A DNA stretch of 64,000 nt from Balanoglossus misakiensis (Eukaryota > Hemichordata): the NCBI GenBank assembly GCA_040954595.2, contig CM082579.2:6572001-6636000 (forward strand). The letters are read 5' to 3'. Of the stretch, positions 11,477-22,262 are shown piece after piece (the first letter of the stretch is position 1; the number at the start of each line of letters is the position of its first letter). The notes beneath the pieces are model-generated. The model saw only the letters and a program-made list of their open reading frames with translations, had not been told where the DNA came from and ran no database searches. The position numbers and the translations under genes are program-made.

Positions 11477-14400
11477 ATGGCGGCCGACACGGACTCCAAG
11501 TGGCATCCCGAGGATTCTCTCGGCGAAACTGACGTCCGTTGGAAGGATTTCGTCACAGAGGTACGTACGTCACAATGGTGATTCGAACCCGTCGTCGCCT
11601 CGTATGAACCGAGTTGACTGCTCATTTTATTGGCCAAAAATATAACGACTCTGTTTTATTTTTACAGTATGGGGAAGACTATCTAGGGCCCGAATTGATC
11701 AGTCATTTAGAGAGTTTTTATTACAAGGCCTCAGACCCCAACGACAAGAAACAGTGCGTCCGATTACTGGCGGCGCTGACGTTGGGGAAAGAGGTCCAAA
11801 AGAAAGAGAGACAACTCCGAAAAGAGGACCAGAAAATACACCGACCCAAAACTGCAATGCCGTCTCTGGGTATGTCTGTCTGCATACTTGTGTCACTGCT
11901 GTCCGGAGTGTCGGCCAGGTCGCAATGACAGTACACCTTTAGAAATACATATATATTATTTTATAGCGGGATTTTATATGTACGGTTTACTAGTACTAGT
12001 ATATAACGGGCAGTAGTAAACTCGTTTTTCCCGGCCCGGTTCCGGCATCGGATTATCAAAAGGGATTTACAATTTCTTAATATCAATATAGGCAAGCACA
12101 TGTTGGCAACATAACAGACTTTGAACGGGACTACGTCGGTATTGTAATATTTCGTGCTCGGTCTATCGCCGTAGGCATATGGCACGCCATAGCGGAATTG
12201 TTATACATCTCCACTCCTAAGCACCGACTGTGTTTTCTTTGCAAAGTGATCACCTGAGTATTAATTACATTTTTACATCCCTCATCTCGATCAGGACAAA
12301 GACGGAAACCACCAGTTGGAACCCACTATTGGCAAGAGTACCCTGGCATTGATGTCACTAAACATTGTAGACCTCCAGAACAAAGGTAAGAAAGAAACTT
12401 TAATTTGCATTATAATTTGCCAAATCCGTTTAAACTGATAGGGTGCGGTTTTGAGGACCACTTTTGTTTTTTTCAGTGATTAATGCAACAGTGTAACAAT
12501 GCCTGTTGCGGTGTTTGTGTTGAAATGGACATTTTGTATTGAAATGTCCCTGAAATGTACATGACGGGTGTTCTTGTGTTATTTTCAAAGGCCGTCAACG
12601 ACGAAGCATTCTTACAACGCTCGCCGGGAGTTGAGTGCTAGACTAGGCACTCCACACTACTTTGACGAATACGGACATAAGGGTTACGGTATGAGGGAAC
12701 CGATCAGGTCGGGAAGTTCTTCGGGCAACAGGAGGAATAATCCACACCCATACGAGGTGAGGACGCGCGCATGTGCACATTTCCCGCGCAGAGAGACGGA
12801 ATCAACACACATCAATCGCATCGCACGCGTTTCGAGTCACATTATTGATATACAATTATCTAATAATGACCTGCATATAAATCAAGACATTATCAATACA
12901 TTAAAAATAATTTTAAGACAAATAACATGAAAACGACAAGTGTACTACAGTGTATTGTCACATGAGTGTTATATGATGTACTATTCCGCAACTCATGCCG
13001 TGGACAGCTGTGATGGCCGAGTGGTTAAGGCGTTGGACTTGAAATCCAATGGGGTCTCCCCGCGCAGGTTCGAACCCTGCTCGCAGCGATATATTTTTGT
13101 TTCACTTTTTTCCTTTCCCGAATTTGTTTCAGTAGACATGTCAAAGTTGTATATACAGTTTATTTTTGTAGTTTTACCAAGATTTCTCTCTTTTTTCACC
13201 ATTTAAAAAGGAAATAGTTGCGATTCCAAGTACATCTTTATTTTTTCTTTCTAGTCATTCATGGTGTGGAAATTTCCCAGGAATCTTACAGAGGACCAAA
13301 AAAGCTACCCATTTCCACTGACAGACAGCATGATGGAGCAGATTTGTCATGACAAATTCAAATCGACATATCAAGATGACTATCTTGGGCTTCCACAAGG
13401 TAAGCATGGCAACCATTAAAGTTTGCGTTCAATTTTATGATTTTTTGGAATATTAATAGGTCATTCAGTGCCGTAATCATTATGCAAGCAATCACTCTTT
13501 TGCATCATGGCCAGTAGATATTCTCTTGTTGTCAAAACTGGTATTGAAAGCAGCGAAACACATTTTCAAGTGAAGTGTTCACATTATCTACCTCAGCATT
13601 AAGGAACATGTGACCCATGCAAAGGTTATATTTTCTGTAAGCCTATATATAACGGTAGCATAGCGGTTCATATTTCCTGCGTTATTTATGCAAGGATCAT
13701 GTAACAGACAAGAACGCCTTTAAAAACAGTCGACAGATATATTTTCACCACAGAACACAAACAAATCCAATATCCATTGCTAGAAGTTGGACAGTGAAAA
13801 CACTTTGTGACCATATACATTTTGTGAGTCACCTTCAAATTGAGTACATGTGCGTTCCCCAAGCCATAATATTTTAAAGCTATGTTTTCTTTCTTGTGTA
13901 ACAATTATCTGAAGAGTTATTCAATGTTTGTGGAACACAGTAGTCTGAGATAACCCAGATTAATCACTAAACAAATAAAAAAATTGGGTACATGTACTGG
14001 CATGCAGAATAACGACACTGTTTCAGCTTAGTATTTGTCAGAACACAGTCCCTCTATCACAAGATTGCATGTTATGAGTGATATACTCGCCATACATTAC
14101 ATTTCATGTAAACTTAAATTGTGTGAGTTAATCAAAGTTCGGGAAAATTAAAGTGAGTTAAGGCATTGGTGAAAAATAAGCGTTGTTGAATTGGAACATC
14201 CACATTGTTGTACATTGGTGATTGTATGGCCTTGGTGACGACAACATTCCAGTGTTTATAGACTTCCATTGTTCCAAAAAACCTGGGACCTTTAACACAT
14301 AGTGTAAGACACTTTGTGATGGCCTTGGACATCTGGGTGACATATTGGGTTTGTACAGAAACAGTAATCCGACAACAATGCAGAATGGACAGTTATAGAT

Positions 14401-17400
14401 CTACCGTCCCTTTCTTTGGTGACTATCCATCAAATTTTTCATTCTTCGTCGCCGAACAACACAAGATAGCCTGGACATTGGCTTTCAGTTAGGGTCACTC
14501 TTGCGAGAAAGGCACAGTACGACGTCTGCAGTTACAATTGAACACAAACTCTTTCATGTCCCAAACGAAAGAAAAACCTTGATTTTGTTGTCATGACAAG
14601 GTGTCGTGAAATGTGACCCTCTCTGTGCCCTTGTACAGAACTACCCCACTCTCAAAATAGGTGAATAAATTTATTTTTTCATTTTTGTATGTAATGGTAA
14701 AATTTCGGCCTCACACATATAGACACACCTACTTAACAGCAAATCTTTTGATGCCATTATTTCATTGCTGACTGCTTTGTATTGGAGTTTGACCCCCAAC
14801 ATCAACTCCTTACAAAAACTAAGCCTACCTCTATGGTTAATCTTCTTTTACAGCCATTTGTTACATTTACAATGTAACACCTCTCAACAAATCAGACTGA
14901 GTACATGTACTAATTGCGAAAGCCATTATTACATTATTGTGTTAATTCATGCCATATAAATTACCTGTTATTCTACAATCATGATAGTGCAAACAAAAAA
15001 ACAGTTAGATAAAGCAAAGAAGAAACAATAAGATAAGACTAGTACCTGGCAAACATAACTGTTTCTGACTGGATACTAATGGCTGCTACTATGTTTCAAA
15101 ATGTACAAAAATGCCCCTTTGAACAACTTTTAAATTCTGGTCTTCTTAACTATAGCTATCTCATACGAAAAACTGCCTACTCACCTGAATTGGTCATCGG
15201 AATGTAGAATTTGTAACCCACCTGGTTCTAAAATACTGATTTCTTTGAAAAACAAAATCAAAACAAACAAACACCTGTTTTCAATCTGGGAAATAATATT
15301 TTCAGCAATTGACAGTAATTATTTGAGCGTTATTAATGTTTGCCATTTAATATGGTAGCAATTCTGAGGTAGAAATTAAGTACATGTGTAATTGAAAAAC
15401 AGAACAGGCAGATTAGAGTCAAACACAAACAAAAGCCAATAGCACCAGCTGTGAATTCAACAAACAGGAAAATACCAAAATATGTTTTGGATAGTGCCCG
15501 GCAGACAAACAATTTTGTAAACTACCAGAAATTACAGTGGCCAATTCAAACAATCAGCCTACAGTAATGAATGTGCGTGTTTCTGTGACTGGGAGATACA
15601 AATCCCAACAAAGTTACAATAAAAAGAGAGCCATGTGTTTGACCAAGATCACATTATTTTGACATCTTTGCAGTCCCTGGCAACCTGCGGCTTGCCTAGC
15701 AACGGGAGAGTGCTGGTAATCACCTTTTGAAGTGCACTGTAGCTGGGTTGGGTGGTTATATGTCACACTGATCAATAATGTCTACTGGTGTACACAGTTC
15801 ATTGTTCTGGTCAGCGTTTTCATGTGTGCTGTTCTATGGTAGAGACAGACCTTTTAATTCACAGTATTTGACCATTGCTACATTGTAGCATAGACAGTAG
15901 CTAGGTAGTGAGGCAATCATGCTATTTAATAGCTGAAGCCAATGTGTTACAGAGTAGCTATCCATGCTAAATCATTGCTAGCTAGCTATGTTGATTAAAG
16001 ACACAACTGCTACTTTGTAACTAGGTAGTCACAGCCCTGTTGCAATAACATATGGTGTAGCTAGGGTGGAATAGCAATGCTACATAAGGGAAGTACAGCA
16101 TAAAAACAGACAACTCACATAATAGACCAACCATGCTATGTTGCTAGGAAAGCAGTTCTGCTACATTTTTGCTTTAGTCATGTTACTTTGTATCTAAAGG
16201 CAGATCATAATGTTCCACTGATGTTTCTGTCGTTAAGGTGGATAAATGTTGTGCCTGTTACGCAGACATTTTGATCTGTGTTATGTCTATAGAGTTCTAC
16301 TCCAATGTCAAGATAGTGCGATGGCTGACATATTGTCAAACATCTGATGATGAGTGGTACAGTTCAAGTGCACAGCTCTTGAAATGTCCCATTGACTTTG
16401 AATTTGATGAATTCCAGTCAGTTTCACAACGCAAAGAAACAGTCTGATTTTTGAAAAAAGGCTTTTTCAAATTATTTGCGATGACAAGCGACAAAACCTG
16501 CACCCAAGTCACATTCAGTTGAGAGTTTGCAGTACACAAGCTTTCAGAGTAGACATGTACTTTGAAAGAAGGTAGCTGTTAGCTCTTTTAATGTATTTTG
16601 TTATGTACACACGCTACCTGCGCAAAGACTCTTCAAGCTCCTTCCAGTCTTGAACAAAAGCCCATTTAACCTGCGAAAGGTGCTCCACCAGCTTTGCAAC
16701 CCTTTCCACAGGGATACATTTCAAATCTTTTTGTTTGCTACTGGGAGGGCATATTGCTTTCTTTTTGAAGTGGACTTGGCAGTCTGAGCAGAGAATATAC
16801 ATGCCTAAAACTGTTTGTTCATGCCAAAAAGATGGCAAATGTTTGTACGATAAAATGTCACAGACTTATGACAATGGAGATATTTTTAAATCCATTCTAA
16901 AAATCTATACTTAAGTATGTAACTAGATGTATGATCAGCAGAAAATAATATGCTTAGCTGAAGTAAAAACAGAACTGCTTTTTCCCATTTTTTCCACATA
17001 AAAAATTCCTTTTCAAAATTTCATCAATTAATCATTTTGATAGCCAGTTTCATTTGGCATATGTGTTAGGATTTATGTATAAAAATTTAACTTGTTCACC
17101 TCAAACTGTGATATATAAGTACATTACATTTTAATAGAATTAAATTCTCATAAATTCTATTGATTTCATTGTGAGCCAGTATATTTTCAGCTCATTCTGT
17201 GCACAGTCTGTCAGCCATATCCAGAAGAGCTGTAAATGTCCTCAAATAAATTAATTTGGTTATAAAAGGCACTCAGCTGAACAGTTTGAAAATTTCCTCT
17301 TTTTCACTCAGCAAGCCGCTATACACTGTGTTAAAAACCTTGACAAATGAGCTTGTTTTCATTCAAAGGATATGCGTAATGTGCGCGCAACAGGTAACAA

Positions 17401-19914
17401 GAAGTCAGTGTGCTAGCAACCAAAGTGTCTTTCCTTAGCAACCATCAAAATGGCCGCCGTCTCAATTTCAACAGGCGTTGATCTAATAAAATTTGACCTT
17501 CGGGGGAGCCGTATTCAATATCTGTCAATATCTGCAAATCCACAGAATTGATTAATTTTATAATATAAAGTGCAGCAGCTGACAGAATTGCCCTAATGGA
17601 CGAATAACAACATCGCCGCATTTTGACAAATTACTTCACATCTCATTTGCGATTCAAACACACCTGTTCTCAGAATGCAATACACACATATTTCTAATGT
17701 ACAGAATCAATAATCGAGCTAATGTACTAATTGCTCAGCTCAGCTGAGTTGAACTTCTCAAGACTAAAACACTTAAAAAAGGTGAAGAAATTTAAAATAC
17801 AAGGTTAGAAGATCATGTATATTTATACAAAGCAATGAAATAAAATTTCGTTAATGTCAAACGGACACGCAAGTGCTATAATTGAAGTCATTGTCTCCAT
17901 ATGTGACCATTACGATCCAATCAATTTTCACAACTTCAAAAGTGCCGGTGTGACACTATTGTGCGAATTGCAAAACCACCTGTTGCTTTCAGAAAATTCA
18001 TCAGCGAGTCAAATAATATCACCAAATTGTTTCTGGGTACAGGCTACACGGTCAAGTCAGCGTACGACGGATATGTAGACTGGAGGGAGAAGATTCCGTA
18101 CACCCTCGACACATCCACAAGATTTACATATCAGGCACCTCGCCAACCAAAAGAACTGCAAGAGAATTCAACTCGGTTCGGTTGCAACACAAAGAGACAT
18201 CTAGTAGCAACAGGCATTGGTGAGTATACATTTATTTTGAAATGGAGGTGTTAATATACTGCGAGTAATTATGAAAATGTCATCACCATTATGCCATGAA
18301 TTGCATGGTTTAAATGGAATGACTATTGTGTATGAAATGGTGTTTAGCTGCTGTGATGAAAAATTGGAATGTGTGTGGTTGCCATGGTGTACACGTCAGA
18401 TAGGAGTGGTTACCATGGTATACAGTGGGAATGTATGTGGTTGTCAAGATGTTGACCTGACTCCAAATAGCAGAACATGCTTATATACATTATGTACAGC
18501 AAAGTAGACATAATTACTAGATCATAATATTTAAGGCAACTGAAAATATTTTACTGACAGGTTTTAACTGAAAGCGTACCCAAAGTATATTGCCATGAGA
18601 AAAAAACAGCTGATATGTACAGCCTGGTTATATGGTACCTTGGTCAACATCCAATTACCTATGGCTTGTGATCGACACTTAAAATTCTGCTCTTTTTGAA
18701 AGTGAATAGGTATTCTGGACTTTTTGAAAGCACTGCGCAGAACCTGCTGGGACACAGTTCGCTTGATCAAAGGCCGACTCCCGTTACTTTGACAGTTATC
18801 TCTTGTACACCCATACATTTTAAAATCAAACTGTCCTGAGGTCAGAATTGGGGGGTGGGGGGTATACACCTTTTGCAGTGTCCCGTGTAATTTCAGATTT
18901 ATGCTCGGATGACTTTATTGACACTTTTTTACGAAATGATATCCGATCGAGAGTCCTGTTCAAATAATTCCCTTGTGAGTAAAGAAGTCGGCACCAGAAT
19001 CAGAAAGGACCATGGTTCCTGTCTTCTTTTGTGTCGGACTCACAAAAGCGTCAGTGTATTCCTTTCTTGGTCTGTTCGTAACAATAACGGCAGCAAACTA
19101 CGGAACGCCATTGTGTGTTACCAGACAACAAAACAAAATAGTCGTAGCAGATGTAGCCTTCATTGCTGCCGGCACAGATGCTACATGTACTTTTCTGAGG
19201 CAAACATCCCCAGTAGTGGTAAACGCTCTTGGCTTCTGTATAAAAGCCAAGTACTACAATTGCATAGGATTTCGCACCAGAGTTTATTAAATCTTGAAAA
19301 ATGCAGACAGGAATTTTCAAATTGAATTATTGGTACATGTATGAATTAAATTATAATTATGAATATTAATGATAACATGTGTGTTTTTGCCAAAAAAAAT
19401 GTGCATCTAGATGAAGTTATTGCAACATTTTTAAATGTGAAAAGTTCACATTGCCTGATGAAATGTCTCTGCTCTTAACACACAGTTCCCAATGCTCCGG
19501 CCAGGTCACATCTGGTGACGATACGAAACCGCACAACGTACGACAGAGAATTTGGACGACTACTGCCACCAGGGACAGTGCAGATAGAGCGAGCCCTCGA
19601 GTCTGGACAAATTGAACACCACTTAAAAACAGCAACTGAGAAAGGTAATTGTTTCAAAGTTTTTTTTACTGAGCACTGAAATTCCACAATAACTCCATCG
19701 CAAGGGATTTCAAGAACCCACTCCTCACCAACTCTCTCTCGTTTCTTTAACATTTGCAGAGAAAGACGTCATCACCAGAATGCTGCAGTCCATAGCAACC
19801 GCAGACGAGAAATGTATGATGCCATCTCCGCCGTCCCGGCCATCGTCTGCCGTGCCGCCCAAAGAGAGACCCCTGAGCCCCAGTTGGGTGTCCAGCTGGA
19901 CTGGCCCCATGTGA
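11477..19914 (+). CDS. Uncharacterised 416-residue protein, candidate axonemal (MIP-like) protein
   Basis: Nine exons joined in phase: 11477-11560, 11668-11869, 12295-12385, 12591-12756, 13255-13399, 14639-14660, 17993-18219, 19486-19644, 19760-19914. The start (GTCATGG, good context) gives MAADTDSKWHPEDS. Residues about 60-90 form a charged helix (GKEVQKKERQLRKEDQK). After that come scattered short motifs such as GTHYWQEYPGID, TPHYFDEYGHKGYG, FKSTYQDDYLG, TRFGCNTKRH and RTTYDREFG. I see no enzyme motif, signal peptide or membrane segment. Irregular Thr-x-Tyr-x-x-(Asp/Glu)-Tyr or Phe-Gly units in a poorly folded chain are a style shared by SAXO/TEX-type microtubule inner proteins. This is a resemblance, not a demonstrated homology. 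The upstream X-box-like site and the tail-to-tail position with GHDC are context only. The 22-nt sixth exon is the least certain part. Confidence 0.7.
13007..13088 (+). tRNA. tRNA-Ser(UGA): tRNA-Ser (anticodon UGA)
   Basis: Complete 82-nt type II tRNA. The acceptor arms GCTGTGA and TCGCAGC pair over seven positions, with one G-T. The anticodon stem TTGGA/TCCAA encloses loop CTTGAAA, giving UGA. There is a long variable arm and a canonical T-arm with GGTTCGAACCC (B box). The A box TGGCCGAGTGG is intact. A five-T run at 13,094-13,098 can terminate RNA polymerase III. The gene has no intron and no encoded CCA. It sits in intron 4 of the plus-strand gene, in the same orientation. Confidence 0.95.
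14639..14660 (+). other. Candidate 22-nt microexon (exon 6) of the 416-residue gene
   Basis: Exon 5 ends in phase 1 and the next long exon, at 17,993, must be entered in phase 2. Direct joining would break the frame. A 22-nt segment after CCCTTGTACAG and before GTGAAT repairs it exactly, adding seven residues (ELPHSQN) plus an Arg across the junction. No other short candidate I tried in the 4.6-kb gap fitted both phases. Transcript evidence is lacking. Confidence 0.55.
14661..17992 (+). other. Largest intron of the 416-residue gene
   Basis: This 3.3-kb intron holds no recognised gene. At 15,692-15,703 the minus strand reads GTTGCTAGGCAA, an X-box-like word. From about 15,840 to 16,200 the sequence is unusually rich in GCTA, CTAGC and TGCTAC words, probably a decayed repeat. 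The open frames at 16,238-16,447 and 17,256-17,438 do not look coding. Confidence 0.45.
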
Positions 19915-19966
19915 AAATTCCAAGATTTGTAGTTTTAGTGTTAGCAAGGTGATCAGTCTTTGCTGA

Positions 19967-19972
19967 AATAAA
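19967..19972 (+). terminator. Polyadenylation signal AATAAA of the 416-residue gene
   Basis: A canonical AATAAA lies 53 bp after the stop codon on the coding strand. Confidence 0.55.
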
Positions 19973-22253
19973 ATCCGGAAGAAACGAAAACAAGAAAAGA
20001 CGCATTGCATGCTACATGACCTGACCTATGACCTCACGAGCATCCAGAAGACCGTTCATGTAGAAGCAGTGCAAACAAGCAACTTTTGTATACTTTGCGA
20101 GCGTTTCCAGATTGTTCACAGAACACGAAAAAAATCTACCTTTCAAACTTGAAACAACAGCCCTCAAGCCCCTGAAACGTGTACCTCCCAAAAAATGTGG
20201 CACGAAATAACAGTGCCTGTAGTTACATGTCACAGGTTCACACAAACAGATGACTAACTCACCGCAGGGAAATGTTTTGACCAAACAGCAGCCGTGAACA
20301 GTGGCTGTGTAAACGCTTCTGGAATTTCTGGGAACGACTATACATTTGTTACACAAGAGTTTTCATGAAACAAGTGGCACTATCACAAGATAAATGTTTG
20401 AGTTACCACTACAATGAAAGACGGAGAAAAGCACGCACACATGGGACAGTACTCGACAAGAGAAAAACTTTAAAGCTTTAAAATAATAATTCTTTTGTGA
20501 CTGCATCACCCGTCTCCTTAAAAACAATTCTGGTTTTTAAGTTTTGTTTGAAATGAACAATGTCATCACAGACATTTACATATCGAAGTTTTGTTACATT
20601 TGAAACAGCTGTGAAAGACGTCTCTCTTAGCTGTGTAAGCAATGCACTTATCCCGAATACGAGTCATGTAAATTTTTTTTCTGAAAATGTGTATTATTTA
20701 GACAAAACTTAGCGGGTCCTCAGGCCACCGCCAAGCTTACAAAAGCGCCCCCATGAGGTCAAATTGCACTTTAACCAATCCGTCCATTGTACTGAAGCGA
20801 CATACAGCGATGGATGAAAATTTAATTATGTTTAACCTTTCCAGTTGACTTGATGTGTGTATTAGTCCATATTTTGAGCTACAAGTTAAATTTCAAGATT
20901 AGTGTTTATTATGTGATCAGTGTAATATCAAATTGTGTATCAACTTGCACCATTCTCTGGGGTGGTGCTGATGTTAGCAACATAGGTTTTCATACACACA
21001 TACAAATCTGAATCCGTCCATTTTCTGAAAGAAATAGTGACTTTTAGTCATTCCATTGAAAATGATGACCAAAAAACAAAGACAAGCTCTATTTTCAGAG
21101 CATTTACAAATGTTGCATCCTTTTGCTGTATGACAAAGCAAACCATCAACAAGGTCTTTGTAGAAATTAGAATTATATTCTGTAACAATTTTTTGAGTGA
21201 AGTATTTTTTTTTACATTTTTAAAATCAAAAGCTGTTATTTAGTCTTATGAAAAATCCGTCTGTCAGCTGAAACTCAATTTATTTTAAACTACCAAAATA
21301 TTGACAGAATAGTATTTAACAACCATTGAAGTGCTTGTTTTTTTTCATGAAGTGTTCTTTTTAAAAGATGCATTAGATGCAACATTGTAGTTCAGTGATC
21401 TTCAATTCTCATATGTGTAATTGAAATTATTTTTTAGGAATTAAACTTTTGAATTTTAAGAATAGTTGCATGTGTGGATGGTTTGACTTTTACAGGGAAT
21501 GTTACAATCACGGCAAGTTGTGAACGTTTCCTTTCTATGTTCCAAGTCGACAAACAGACTGGAAGCCAAATTTGAGAAACAGCTCAAGTTTGACAAACAG
21601 ACCCCAAGGAAAGTGTCCTGTGCAAAGGTGTTATGTAACGATAGCTTGGGGACAGAAAGTCAACGTAAAAACGGGCAGCCATTGATTTAGAATGGATACC
21701 ACAGATGTTTTAGAAGTCTCCATGATGGCCTCTCCATGGACACTGCAAATATTTGAATGCCAAATACATGGCCACAGCTACATTTGTCTACTTCAACCCC
21801 AATATGACTATTACAGTCAACTGTGGTGGCTGGAGTTATTTTGTTACAGGCTAAAGATGTTACCATTGCACAGCAAAGGTGAATTCCAATGTGTACTTGT
21901 AGACTTGTGACAAATGAAGTATTACTATGACAAAGAGAGTGGCCTATAGACCCTTGAAAAATTGATGACACATTTCTTGAGAAAGGACTTTGTATTTGAC
22001 AAAAACGTCTCACGATTGAATAAGATATTTAGCTTTAAAATCATGTGAATGTAAAATCCAGTATTTCATACGGTTTGCATCCAGAAAAAATCCCCTATTC
22101 TTGCACATGTTATGCGCTCTTCACACACACAGACACACATGCACACTGCATACTGAAAACCATGCAAAATGTGAAACTTCATTTACAACGTATTGCTGCC
22201 ACTTCACTGCATCCAGGTAAAAAACAAAGATCTTGCATAAACCGATCAATCAA
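19973..22253. other. Convergent intergenic region
   Basis: It lies between the 3' ends of the plus-strand gene and GHDC. A segment at about 21,496-21,630 has an acceptor-like TTTTACAG and a 45-codon open frame that could imitate an exon. Its product is unfamiliar and it has no partner exons, so it is not called as a gene. Confidence 0.4.
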
Positions 22254-22262
22254 TCAATCAAT
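22239..22262 (-). repeat. (TGAT)n microsatellite containing the GHDC stop codon
   Basis: A tetranucleotide tract of TGAT units on the minus strand. The last GHDC codons (GTG ATT GAT) and the TGA stop are read from its first units. Confidence 0.8.

Noticed and set aside
17193-17233. Alternative exon 6 for the 416-residue gene
   Set aside because: A 41-nt segment would exit in phase 0 and requires the weak acceptor at 17,942; the 22-nt candidate at 14,639 fits better.
18909-19325. Two overlapping plus-strand frames of 138 and 92 codons
   Set aside because: They lie within the intron before exon 8 of the 416-residue gene and both strands are open, typical of chance; the products match nothing known.
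21496-21690. Possible isolated exon after TTTTACAG
   Set aside because: It has an acceptor-like start but no partner exon with matching phase and no known homology; it may be UTR or chance.
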